From contig NZ_JACJRQ010000025.1 of NCBI RefSeq assembly GCF_014697355.1, forward strand, positions 62,001 through 126,000: 64,000 nt of DNA, written 5' to 3'. The notes below the pieces were generated by a model, which saw only the letters and a program-made list of their open reading frames with translations, was not told the origin of the DNA and ran no database searches. A program made the translations under genes and the position numbers. Below, piece after piece: positions 53,732 through 63,858 of this stretch. Numbering within the stretch: the stretch's first letter is position 1; each line of letters starts with the position of its first letter. This DNA comes from Nostoc calcicola FACHB-3891. GTDB taxonomy: Bacteria > Cyanobacteriota > Cyanobacteriia > Cyanobacteriales > Nostocaceae.

Positions 53732-54174
53732 ATTTTTCCTGTAATTATTGCCCTGTGGTTCTAGTCTAACGCCGTTTTTTTCTCAGTAAGCCAGGCCTTT
53801 AAGTTTTTGTATCAATTATGTTATTCAAAATAAACGCGCTACAACATATTAATACGGATAATTACTGATAAATGCAAATGCGATCGCCTGCTGCTTTTGT
53901 TGGCTAAGTTTTCTAAAGCAAATTATACTCATCAAATCAGTGCTGAGTAAAAAATAATGGTTACTCTACTGAGGATTTTTATTTGCAAGCAAAAATTATA
54001 AAAAAATAAAGTTCATAAAAGGCGCACAAATAAATAGGGTATGTTTGATTACGTCAAGCAATTAGCAATCAAGGCTCCACTTAATATAAAGCCAATAAAT
54101 TTCCCTTGGAAAATAAAATTTGGCTCAGAGGAGGTTTAAATTGCGAAAATTCACAAACACAGGAGTATCCAAAA
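53732..54174. other. Intergenic region upstream of the cyanovirin-N homologue
   Basis: AT-rich with a HIP1-like GCGATCGC at 53880-53887. No gene or repeat is supported. It must hold the divergent promoters of VWA copy A and the CVNH gene. Confidence 0.5.
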
Positions 54175-54588
54175 ATGAAATTAGATAAATTGGTTCATGC
54201 AATCCTCGTGCTTGTATTTGTTGTTAGTGCTGCGCTAATCAGTAAGCCTATGTCTGCTTGGGCAGTAGCCAGCAACTATCAGCTAACTTGTTCAAATATT
54301 AATGTTCGAGAAAACGTTTTGTCAGCTGATTGCAAAAGAAGAGATCAGAGCGTAGAATCTACTTCCATAACCCTAAAGGGCATTGAAAATATTGATGGCA
54401 CATTAAAAGTTCTCGACCCTGGTATCACTGCTAATTACAATCTAACTTGCACAAATATTGCTGTGTCAGGAAATGAACTTTCAGCTAAATGTAGAACAAA
54501 AAATGGTGCTTATGTAAACACCAGTACAGTTATCAATGGAATTGAAAACATTGATGGAAGCTTGGAATACACAAGCAGTCCTGCCTAG
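54175..54588 (+). CDS. Secreted cyanovirin-N homology (CVNH) lectin
   Basis: A 137-residue precursor; ATG 54175 has AGGAG upstream. Residues 1-30 are a signal (LDKLVHAILVLVFVVSAALI, cut near SAWAVA). The mature part is two CVNH half-repeats. NYQLTCSNINVRENVLSADCKRR... through GIENIDGTLKV is followed by NYNLTCTNIAVSGNELSAKC through GIENIDGSLEY. Each has the paired cysteines of cyanovirin-N and the IENIDG turn. CVNH lectins bind high-mannose glycans. A 20-bp-stem terminator follows. Confidence 0.9.
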   Translation: MKLDKLVHAILVLVFVVSAALISKPMSAWAVASNYQLTCSNINVRENVLSADCKRRDQSVESTSITLKGIENIDGTLKVLDPGITANYNLTCTNIAVSGNELSAKCRTKNGAYVNTSTVINGIENIDGSLEYTSSPA

Positions 54589-54613
54589 CTGAAGCTAAGA
54601 TTCTAAAAAAGTT

Positions 54614-54662
54614 AAATTAGGCTAAGCCATATAAGTAAATATATGGCTTAGCCTAATTTTTA
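54614..54662 (+). terminator. Very strong terminator hairpin
   Basis: A 20-bp perfect stem (from AAATTAGGCTAAG to its complement) with a 6-base loop AGTAAA, ending in TTTT. The A's on the left let it work from both sides; it mainly ends the CVNH gene. Confidence 0.85.
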
Positions 54663-54794
54663 CATACCATACATCATCGATTGTGTGTATAAGGTTTTTG
54701 TATCAAGTTCATATAATGACTTGTAATTCAAAACTTTCCGTGTCTTTGCGTCAGCCCTAACTATAAGTACTCAATAGAACCTGATATTACTTAT

Positions 54795-56072
<1,278 letters not shown>

Positions 56073-56074
<2 letters not shown>

Positions 56075-56750
56075 AAATATATGGTGAAACATCTTCACCG
56101 CATTTATCTGCCAAATAGGAGAGGGCGCGGAAACGTAAGCCTACTAGTTGTTCATACAATGGGTTAATTTTACACATCGGTGGTATATGCACAATTTTGC
56201 GTCCAAATAGGGTGACATCCCGCTCAAAGGGACACTGAGAGGGAATCATTTTACACAAAAAGCGGGCTACTCTTGGGTCTTGGATATCTAGTCCATCGAG
56301 CCAGTCGCGCAGAGGGTGTAGTGCATCAATTTGACGTTTTGTAAGTCCAGTTGCAGGGATAGTGGGGGTAATTTGCTCTGGGTGTTCTAGGGTGTGGCGG
56401 AGGGCTTGGAGTAAATTCTCTGGCTGTTCCAAGATTTGGCAGAACTGTTGCAGAACCTCATCTTCGCTGGGAGAATAAGTACCATCTGCGATCGCTACCA
56501 TCACCGCAGTACGTAAAAAATTTTCCGCTGCTGGCGTACCTTTACCCAACACTGCGGCTAGTTCGTCAGGCGTAATAATTTCTAAAGTGTCCCATTGAAT
56601 TTTAGGAGCTAATTCATCTTTAGTGATGCTGGCAATTATTTGCTGTTCTTGCTCATCAAAATTACCATCAGCCCAAGCAATAGTAAGCAGTCCACGCAAC
56701 CAAGCGGCAATTTGTTCGCTGCTGTAGGGGGATTGAACGGTACTTGTCAT
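56073..56750 (-). CDS. TerB-like protein with Mo-dependent-nitrogenase C-terminal domain
   Basis: 225 residues from the ATG at 56750. The N-terminal 115 are TerB-like (AAWLRGLLTIAWADGNFDEQEQQII and AVMVAIADGTYSPSEDEVLQQ, with paired acidic metal-like sites). The C-terminal 80 (LHPLRDWLDGLDIQDPRVAR, FLCKMIPSQCPFERD, MCKINPLYEQLVGLRFRA) are the Mo_nitro_C domain. That domain is found in cyanobacteria near, or fused to, nitrogen-fixation-linked genes; its action is unknown. Confidence 0.85.
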
Positions 56751-57124
56751 AAACTCACGTCTCAAGCTTTCCTTGGTCACTACTAAGCTACCCTACCTAG
56801 TGACTATGAAGATAGTGGGTGCAGCAGAGGCTTGTAAATCGACAAATAGCCAATTGCTCTGGGAGCAAGGGGAGAAGAATCCGATCGTTGTTTGGATACA
56901 AAATAATAATTTAATTTTTGCAGCTTCCCTAGACAAAAATCAACAACGCGATCGCCCTGTCTCAAAGCCCAACCCAAATAAGTTTTCAAATCGCCACACT
57001 CAGTCTTGAGTTAAAATCCATCTCAGAATCATCTTGAGAAAATTTTCTAATTATTTTCACAAGGAGAAGTTAATGTGTGTAATGGAGGTATCCATGAGTA
57101 AAACAAAAGTAAACTTAGGTTTCT

Positions 57125-57313
57125 AGGACTTACGCATTGACACTAAATACAAAATATGTGTTTTTTGAAAAACCAGATTTGTTGTAGGGGCACAGCACTG
57201 CTGTGCCCTCCACCGCTAAGTTTATGTACCATCAAAGAATAATTAATCAAAGCCTGAAACGACATATTTTCGTGAATGCATACCATGATTAATTTGTACA
57301 GTGCGTAAGTCCT
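57125..57313. mobile_element. MITE with AGGACTTACGCA ends (copy A)
   Basis: TIRs AGGACTTACGCA (57125-57136) and TGCGTAAGTCCT (57302-57313) bound 189 bp with no coding. A variant 28-bp palindrome (GGGGCACAGCA / CTGCTGTGCCC, 57184-57212) lies inside. The same TIR bounds the element at 63240-63398. Upstream, 56781-57124 shows no gene. Confidence 0.8.
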
Positions 57314-57449
57314 GGTTTCGTTCAAGATTTGACATTGACTTATTACCAGACGTTATGGTTTTCTGACGAGAGTTTTTTAATGAAACCAAATGCCGTCAAT
57401 TAATCGCGGCTTGTGTTTAGGTTAATTATCAGTAATTAAGGTCTACATA

Positions 57450-58550
57450 ATGTTTCTTTTTGGCATTGAGCATGAAGTCGCTTTCTTGAACAAAGAAGGA
57501 AAGTTTGCTGATTTTTCCCAGACAAAATTTGCTGATTTCAATCAAATTATTGAAAAGCTACCTATATACGCCAGTGATTATCCTCAACTGCGCGTCGGTG
57601 ATGCAGGTATTAAGAAAAAGAGATGGTACATTGAGGGATTTGAAAGATTTGTGGATTCCGACCGGGTAATAGACTGTCATTCTAAAGGTATCGAAATTAG
57701 AACGACTATACATTCTGATATTCACGGCGCTATTACTGAATTGTCAGAAAGTTTTCACTTACTACGTGAGGTTGCTGCTAATTTTAGTTTCTCACCAGTT
57801 TTAGTCAGTTTTAATCCATACAATTCCAGTTTTGAACCTCAACCTCCATTAAATGATTATGAAATCAAACAATTAGAGACTGAACCTGACGAACAAACTG
57901 CTAATATTCATATGGTGACATACGGGCCAGATTTAAATATTTCAGTAGCAGATTTTTCTTTTGAACATCTAATTGATATTGGCAGAAAATTAACTTATTA
58001 CAGTCCCTATATCGTTCCTTTTAGTTATAGCTCCCCTTTTTATAAAGGAGCTTTATGGGATGGGCTATCAGTACGGACATTTATCCGAACAGGAAAAAGA
58101 CCAGCAGCCCTAGTTTTTGTTGAGAAACAAGAACAACTGATTAATAGCATACCTTCCCTAACAAAAATCGCCCGCATTCCCGCTGAAGTAGGTCGTATTG
58201 AATTTAAGGCTTGTGACAGTTGTGATGATTTTTCTATCTACGCAGCTTTACTGGCATTATTGAAAGGCTTAGTGTTAGATCGAACCTTATTAGGTAGAGC
58301 AACAGTGCCCGATGCCGCTTTGCACCAAATCTCTGCCAAACAAGGCTTTGACAACGAGGATATTTTTGGGAATGCAACAAAGGTCTTGCAAGCAGCTGAA
58401 ATTGCACTCGGAGATGACCCAGATGTTCATTTTTTAACACCATTAAAAAAGCTGCTTGCCAACCGAAAAACAAAGTCCCATGAATTAATAGAAAAGTTTC
58501 ATCGTTTAGGTTCAATAGAAGAGGTAATCAGACAGACTTATCAAATTTAA
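57450..58550 (+). CDS. Glutamate-cysteine ligase-like (GCS2) enzyme
   Basis: A 366-residue protein of the carboxylate-amine ligase superfamily. The start FGIEHEVAFL holds the metal-binding E-x-E type pair, GIEIRTTIHSDIHGAI lies mid-domain, and RIEFKACDSC is the terminal active-site strand. Such enzymes join glutamate to an amine with ATP; gamma-glutamylcysteine synthesis is one option, but the cyanobacterial GshA is a different subgroup, so the substrate is open. Confidence 0.75.
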   Translation: MFLFGIEHEVAFLNKEGKFADFSQTKFADFNQIIEKLPIYASDYPQLRVGDAGIKKKRWYIEGFERFVDSDRVIDCHSKGIEIRTTIHSDIHGAITELSESFHLLREVAANFSFSPVLVSFNPYNSSFEPQPPLNDYEIKQLETEPDEQTANIHMVTYGPDLNISVADFSFEHLIDIGRKLTYYSPYIVPFSYSSPFYKGALWDGLSVRTFIRTGKRPAALVFVEKQEQLINSIPSLTKIARIPAEVGRIEFKACDSCDDFSIYAALLALLKGLVLDRTLLGRATVPDAALHQISAKQGFDNEDIFGNATKVLQAAEIALGDDPDVHFLTPLKKLLANRKTKSHELIEKFHRLGSIEEVIRQTYQI

Positions 58551-58589
58551 AAGCGAGATGGGGAGATGGGGAGGCAGAGGGAGAATAAC

Positions 58590-58706
58590 AATACGGTTCG
58601 GATAAGCAGTATGAACTTCCCTTGTGGTCTGGGAAATGGTTAAAGGGGTAAGGGGTAAAGGATGTATTTGAAACCTTTCCCCTTTCCCCTTGAACCGAAC
58701 CGTATT
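58590..58706. mobile_element. Small MITE with 12-bp TIRs and an 11-bp target duplication
   Basis: TIRs AATACGGTTCGG (58590-58601) and CCGAACCGTATT (58695-58706). The flanks both read GGGAGAATAAC (58579-58589 and 58708-58718), which looks like a target-site duplication. Inside is a purine/pyrimidine hairpin (GGTTAAAGGGGTAAGGGG against CCTTTCCCCTTTCCCC). Confidence 0.75.
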
Positions 58707-58716
58707 GGGGAGAATA

Positions 58717-58755
58717 ACTCTTAACTCCTAACTCCTAACTCCTAACTCCTAACTC
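58717..58755. repeat. STRR heptamers CTAACTC
   Basis: About five AACTCCT units, ending at the RND gene side (58755). Same family as 28498-28548 and 47100-47192. Confidence 0.85.
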
Positions 58756-58775
58756 AGCACTCTCCCCCATACCCA

Positions 58776-61700
58776 TCAAACAGTTCTTCCATCCTGGTGT
58801 TGACTTGAGCCAGTAGGCAAAGCTCTGTGTCCAGATCCCGAAGTTCCATTTGGAGAATCTGGAGGATTTGAGCCTCCCCGTCCCCCACGAGAAAATATAG
58901 CCTGAGCCAAGCTCTTGACTAGAATATAGAGAATTGGCACTAAGAACAAACTCAAGAACGTCGAAAGCAGCAATCCGCCAAACAGCGCTGTCCCTAAAGA
59001 CCAACGGCTACTTGCTCCAGCTCCTTCAGAAATCACCAAGGGTAAAAATCCTAACAGCGCTGCAAAGGAAGTCATTAAAATCGGTCGTAAACGTTCCTCC
59101 CCTGCTTTCACAGCCGCCCGCGTGTAGCTCATGCCCTGCTCATGCAGTTGATTGGCAAATTCCACAACTAAAATCGCGTTTTTCGCGGCTAGACCAATCA
59201 AAGTCACCAAACCTACTTGACAATAAATATCATCTACTACTTTAGGAAAGAGGCTACCTGCCATGAAAATATTCGATCGCACCCAAAGCGCTGTCATCGC
59301 TCCCAAAACTGCTAGGGGAACCGTTAGCAAAATAATAATTGGGTCAATGTAGCTTTCATATTGAGCTGACAGCACCAAAAAGACAATCACGATCGCTAAC
59401 GCAAAAATCAGTCCGGTAGATCCCCCAGATGTCTTCTCTTGGAGATAAGTCCCTGTCCACTCGTAACCAAATCCTTGAGGTAAAACCTCTGCTGCTAGTT
59501 GCTCCATCGCTTTAATAGCTTCTCCAGAACTAGCACCGGGAGCGGGAGCGCCTTGTACTTTGATTGAGCGATACAAGTTGTAATGGGAAATGGTTTTCGG
59601 TCCCACAAAGGGGGTAACTTTCACCAAATTACTCAAGGGAATCATCGCCCCACTGGCAGAGCGAACATACAGCTTGCCAATGTCATCAGGATTAGAGCGG
59701 AAAACCCCATCGGCTTGGACATATACGCGGTACTGTCGCTGTCCCTGTATAAAGTCATTCACATATTGCGACCCTAAGTAACTTTGCAATGCCCCAAAGA
59801 CATCGTTAATGTCCACGTTCAAGGCTTTGGCTTGGTTGCGATTTACCTGGATTTCAAATTGGGGAGTGTCTGCGGTGAACTGAGTGAAAACTCGTTGGAG
59901 AGCAGGGTTTTTATTGGCTGCCGCAATGAACTTTTGAGCGGTATCAAGGAAGGTTTGAATCGGCGCACTGCCGGTGCGGTCTTGAATGATAAACTCAAAA
60001 CCACCTGTAGTACTTAAACCTCTAACTGGAGGAGCATTCACAGCGATCGCTCTAGCTTCAGTAATTGCAGACAGCTTTTTGTTCAGCCTTTGAAGTATGC
60101 CATAAACAGACTGAGATTCTTCAGCCCTCTCTTTCCAAGGTTTCAGGTTAGCAAAAGCAATGCCTAAATTAGAAGCATTACCATCGAAACCAAAGCCACT
60201 AATCATAAAACTAGCTCTGACTTCCGGAGCCGCCGTGACTTCCTTGACAACTTTATTCATCACAGATTCAGTGTATTTCAAAGAAACCCCGTCAGGTCCC
60301 TGGACAATTACAAAGAAATAACCCTGATCTTCCTCTGGAATAAATCCAGTAGGCACTGCTTTGTACATCAAAACCGTTGCCACTAAACCACTGATGAAAA
60401 CCCCAATCACAATCGGCTTGATATGGGTAAGGTAGCTAACAAACCTGACATAGCGGCGTGTGAACCAGCTAAATCCCCGATTAAACTGCGTGAAAAACCA
60501 GCCCAAAGGCCCCCGTGGTGTCTGAGCTGGGCGCATCAGGATTGCTGCCATACTCGGAGAAAAGGTTAAAGCGTTAAAAGTCGAGATCCCAATGGAGCAA
60601 GCAACAGTTAAGGCAAATTGTTTGTAAACAATCCCAGTAGTCCCTGGAATGAATGCAACTGGAATGAACACCGCCATCAGTACGAGTGAAGTGGCAATGA
60701 TTGCCCCAGTCAACTCTTTCATCGCTTCCACTGCTGCGTCAAACGGCCTCATACCCTGTTCGAGTTTGACTGCAACAGCTTCTACCACAATAATTGCATC
60801 ATCGACGACAATACCGATCGCCAGAACAAAACCAAATAAGGTCAGTGTATTAATTTGAAATCCTAAAACCAAAAGAGCCGCACATGTCCCAATCAAGGAC
60901 ACGGGAATCGCAACAGTGGGAATAATCGTGGTGCGCCAGTCTTGTAAAAAAACAAAAATTACCAAGACCACCAGGATAATCGCCTCAACCAGGGTATGCA
61001 GAACTTCTTCTAAAGAAATTTCTACAAATGGAGTGGTATCAAATGCCAACTGTGCTTTTAGTCCAGGTGGAAAATTCTTTTGTAGCCTCTCGATCTGCTG
61101 TTCAACAGCATGAGCAACATTCAGTGCATTACTACCCGGAAGTTGATATATCCCCAAACCTACGGCTGGCTTGGGATCGTTTCCTGGTATGGTGAATTTG
61201 GCATCAGCAAGATAGCTCTCAGCACCTAGTTCAACTCGACCGACATCTTTTACTTTAACTAGGGTGTTGGTGTTGGCGTTAGTGTTAGTGCTACTAGTGC
61301 CATTTGCACCCACTTTTAACACCATCTCCTCAAATTCCGCTGCATCTTTGAATCGACTGGTTGCCTTTAAAGCAAATTCAAAGCTTTGATTATCTGGTGC
61401 TGGTTCCTTACCAATTGCCCCTGCACCCACCTGAATATTTTGTTCTTGCAGGGCAGTTGTCACATCTTGAGGAGTTAGTTGATGTTGGGCAAGCTTGTTG
61501 GGATCGAGCCAAAGACGCATCGCATATTTGCGTTCTCCAAAAATCCGGGAGCTTCCCACACCAGGAATCCGTTTAATCTGATCGAGAATGAATAGGTCAA
61601 CATAGTTACTAATAAAAATGTTGTCGTATTCATTATTCTCTGAGTAGAACCCATAGACAAGAAGCAAACTACTTGATGCCGTTTCAACAGTGACACCTGT

Positions 61701-62075
61701 TCGTTGAACAGTATCTGGTAATTGAGGTTCAGAGAGAGCTTCTTTATTTTGAACGTTTACTTGAGCAATATCGCTATTGACATTAGTTGGGAAGGAGACA
61801 GTTATATTGCTCGAACCATCATTACCCGTATTAGAAGATATATAAGATACATCTTTAACGCCATTAATTTGTCGTTCAATAATGTTGGTAACAGTGCTTT
61901 CTGTTGTTTGAGCATCCGCACCAGTATTATTGGAGCTAACGGTGATTTGCACCGGGGCGAGATCTGGCAGCTGAGAAATCGGCAGGATAGGAATACAAAT
62001 ACTTCCCAGCAGCAAAATGATGAATGTACAGACGGTCGTCAGAACTGGCCGTCTGATGAAAGTATTGACAAACAT
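58776..62075 (-). CDS. RND multidrug efflux permease (HAE1/AcrB type)
   Basis: A 1099-residue inner-membrane pump. It starts MFVNTFIRRPVLTTVCTFII, has two 300-residue periplasmic loops, 12 spans, and the proton-relay pair in GIVVDDAIIVVEAV (TM4). LTVPLAVLGAMTALWV and GLAAKNAILVVEF are in the second half. The C-terminal 50 residues (GGRGGSNPPDSPNG...) are an unusual Gly/Pro/Ser tail. No adaptor (MFP) or outer-membrane gene is in view. Divergent from a LysR gene, its likely regulator. Confidence 0.94.
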   Translation of the reverse strand: MFVNTFIRRPVLTTVCTFIILLLGSICIPILPISQLPDLAPVQITVSSNNTGADAQTTESTVTNIIERQINGVKDVSYISSNTGNDGSSNITVSFPTNVNSDIAQVNVQNKEALSEPQLPDTVQRTGVTVETASSSLLLVYGFYSENNEYDNIFISNYVDLFILDQIKRIPGVGSSRIFGERKYAMRLWLDPNKLAQHQLTPQDVTTALQEQNIQVGAGAIGKEPAPDNQSFEFALKATSRFKDAAEFEEMVLKVGANGTSSTNTNANTNTLVKVKDVGRVELGAESYLADAKFTIPGNDPKPAVGLGIYQLPGSNALNVAHAVEQQIERLQKNFPPGLKAQLAFDTTPFVEISLEEVLHTLVEAIILVVLVIFVFLQDWRTTIIPTVAIPVSLIGTCAALLVLGFQINTLTLFGFVLAIGIVVDDAIIVVEAVAVKLEQGMRPFDAAVEAMKELTGAIIATSLVLMAVFIPVAFIPGTTGIVYKQFALTVACSIGISTFNALTFSPSMAAILMRPAQTPRGPLGWFFTQFNRGFSWFTRRYVRFVSYLTHIKPIVIGVFISGLVATVLMYKAVPTGFIPEEDQGYFFVIVQGPDGVSLKYTESVMNKVVKEVTAAPEVRASFMISGFGFDGNASNLGIAFANLKPWKERAEESQSVYGILQRLNKKLSAITEARAIAVNAPPVRGLSTTGGFEFIIQDRTGSAPIQTFLDTAQKFIAAANKNPALQRVFTQFTADTPQFEIQVNRNQAKALNVDINDVFGALQSYLGSQYVNDFIQGQRQYRVYVQADGVFRSNPDDIGKLYVRSASGAMIPLSNLVKVTPFVGPKTISHYNLYRSIKVQGAPAPGASSGEAIKAMEQLAAEVLPQGFGYEWTGTYLQEKTSGGSTGLIFALAIVIVFLVLSAQYESYIDPIIILLTVPLAVLGAMTALWVRSNIFMAGSLFPKVVDDIYCQVGLVTLIGLAAKNAILVVEFANQLHEQGMSYTRAAVKAGEERLRPILMTSFAALLGFLPLVISEGAGASSRWSLGTALFGGLLLSTFLSLFLVPILYILVKSLAQAIFSRGGRGGSNPPDSPNGTSGSGHRALPTGSSQHQDGRTV

Positions 62076-62082
62076 AGGCTAT

Positions 62083-62225
62083 GGGGGCATGGGGCATTGG
62101 GTATGGGGCATTGGGAAGAAGCAGGGGGGCAGGGCGCGGGGGGCAGAGGGGAAGATTTTCTCCCCAAGGTTTGAGCAAGAACTGCTCCCCTGCCTCCCTA
62201 TCTCCCTCATCTTCCTCATTTCCGC
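62083..62225. repeat. Composite GGGCAT / CTCCCT hairpin between pump and regulator
   Basis: GGGGCATGGGGCATTGGG units and a GGGGGGCAGGGCGCGGGG tract (62086-62150) face CCCCTGCCTCCCTATCTCCC (62187-62206). It occupies most of the 241-bp divergent promoter region, so it may separate or affect the two promoters. Confidence 0.7.
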
Positions 62226-62316
62226 ATGCCTATTAAAAGTTTTTATCGCAAACTGTCTCAAAAGTCCAAGATATACTACTATAACCAAAAGGAATAGATA
62301 AAAACTAGCAAACAGT

Positions 62317-63213
62317 ATGGATGCAGACTTACGCTTGCTTCGTTACTTTGTTGCGGTAGCCCAAGATTTGAACTTCACCCGTGCTGCTGAACGGTTATAT
62401 ATCTCACAACCAGCATTGTCTAAACAAATTCGCCAACTAGAGCGGCAATTGGGCATTGAACTACTGCGCCGTAATAGTCGAGAAGTGAAACTAACCGCCG
62501 CTGGTGAAGCACTCTTGCCTTTAGCCCAGGGGCTGATCCAGGATTGGCAGTTTACTTTATTAAAGCTGCGAGAAATAGCAGCAAGGGAAACGCAGACATT
62601 GCGTGTTGGTTTCGTTTGCAGGATCGGCAGCGAATTAACGAAATCTATCCTTTCACGGTTTCAAGCCCTACAACCAGGATGGAAGGTAGCGATTCGTTTC
62701 TTTGAGTTCTCAGATCCTACCGCTGGACTACTCTCTGGCAATACTGATGTTGCCCTGTTACGGTTGCCAGTTCCCAAACAAGAAAAACTATTCACTGAAA
62801 TCTTATTGGTTGAGCCAAGATGGGTTGCCTTATCATCTGAGCATCCATTGACGCAACGGGAAATTTTGCAGATAGCTGATTTGGTTAATGAACCGTTTAT
62901 TACAGTGCCTGCTGAAACAGGAATATGGCGAGATCACTGGTTAGCAAAGGATGAACGTAACGGCCATCCAATTGTTTTTGGCACGGAAGTAAACAATACT
63001 AATGAAGCTATGGAAGCGGTGATTAATGGTCAAGGAATAGCACTAGTCTCGGAAACTACCACACAAGTTTACGCACTGTCCGGACAAACTTTCCGCCCAG
63101 TTCAGGATGTCAGCCCCAGTGTGCTAGCTGTGGCATGGCGACGAGATTCTTCAAACAGCGTAGTTGAAGACTTTGTGCAAGCTTGTCTTGATGCTAGTCA
63201 GGTGAGTAGCTGA
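62317..63213 (+). CDS. LysR-family transcription regulator
   Basis: A 298-residue protein. The HTH (residues 1-60: LRLLRYFVAVAQDLNFTRAA, ERLYISQPALSKQIRQLE) is canonical; the effector domain (90-295) has the LRVGFVCRIGSEL start. It is divergent from the RND pump and probably controls it in response to a small molecule. Confidence 0.93.
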   Translation: MDADLRLLRYFVAVAQDLNFTRAAERLYISQPALSKQIRQLERQLGIELLRRNSREVKLTAAGEALLPLAQGLIQDWQFTLLKLREIAARETQTLRVGFVCRIGSELTKSILSRFQALQPGWKVAIRFFEFSDPTAGLLSGNTDVALLRLPVPKQEKLFTEILLVEPRWVALSSEHPLTQREILQIADLVNEPFITVPAETGIWRDHWLAKDERNGHPIVFGTEVNNTNEAMEAVINGQGIALVSETTTQVYALSGQTFRPVQDVSPSVLAVAWRRDSSNSVVEDFVQACLDASQVSS

Positions 63214-63239
63214 CCTTTTTAGGACAAGAGGACAAATTC

Positions 63240-63398
63240 AGGACTTACGCAAAAATAGCTAAAAAGCTTAATTTATCGTAGACGCTTTGCGGCTTGCCGA
63301 AGGCTACCGCCAAGACGCCTTCTCTACGAGAGGCTTCGCCAACGCGCAGCGTCTCGTAGAGAAGAACGCCAAGAGTTCGTAGAGTTTGCGTAAGTCCT
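63240..63398. mobile_element. MITE with AGGACTTACGCAAA ends (copy B)
   Basis: TIRs AGGACTTACGCAAA (63240-63253) and TTTGCGTAAGTCCT (63385-63398) bound 159 bp. The inside differs fully from copy A at 57125: it has the TCTACGAGAGGC / GTCTCGTAGAGA palindrome common in cyanobacterial repeats. Shared ends with different cores mean one transposase moves different cargo. Confidence 0.8.
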
Positions 63399-63542
63399 AA
63401 AATTGCAAAAAGTCTTTCCCCTTTCCCGTGTACCTGTGTGCCCATATCCTCTTCGATGACTTGCTTTTTTAATTTGTATGTGATAATTTCTGTTTTTAGT
63501 TATTGTACACTTATTCGACCGACTTACCGTATTTTAAAAGCT

Positions 63543-63570
63543 ATAAGGGCGTACAGCTGTACGCCCCTAC
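63543..63570. repeat. 28-bp dispersed palindrome, degenerate copy
   Basis: ATAAGGGCGTACAG and the complement with two mismatches in the left arm. It lies upstream of the IscB fragment. Confidence 0.75.
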
Positions 63571-63632
63571 CCATATATCTGTCGCATTCTGATTTCAAAT
63601 TGGTATAACTTTATCTGTTAGGAATTTAATAC

Positions 63633-63854
63633 ATGACCAAAGTTCTGATTCTCGATGCCAACCAACAACCGTTATACCCAGTACGTATCAGCCGTGCTAG
63701 GTTGCTATTGTCACAAGGTAAAGCTACCGTATTCCAGCGATATCCCTTTACTATCATTCTCAAGGAGTCGCTTTCCCATTTAAAACTTGAGCAACTTGGG
63801 TTCAAAATTCACCCTGATGTCAAAAGTAAAAAGGGAGTAGGGAGTGGGGAGTAG
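63633..63854 (+). pseudogene. iscB: IscB N-terminal fragment (PLMP/RRXRR domain)
   Basis: 73 codons: KVLILDANQQPLYPVRISRA, RLLLSQGKATVFQRYPFTII and LEQLGFKIHPDVKS. The first 50 residues are the PLMP (RRXRR) domain of IscB, the OMEGA nickase ancestral to Cas9. The RuvC-I strand should then read K-I-D-P-G; here it reads K-I-H-P-D and the frame runs into a GGGAGTA repeat and stops. The bridge helix, HNH and later RuvC parts are gone. Nothing past 63860 restores them. Confidence 0.75.
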
Positions 63855-63858
63855 GGAA
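63828..63858. repeat. STRR purine array that truncates the IscB fragment
   Basis: AAAAAGGGAGTAGGGAGTGG and GGAGTAGGGAAT: tandem GGGAGTA units that also form the last codons and the stop of the fragment. The final 140 bases of the window show no further gene. Confidence 0.75.

Noticed and set aside
56773-57009. 78-codon plus-strand frame
   Set aside because: No ribosome-binding site and no recognisable motif; lies in the upstream region of the TerB-like gene.
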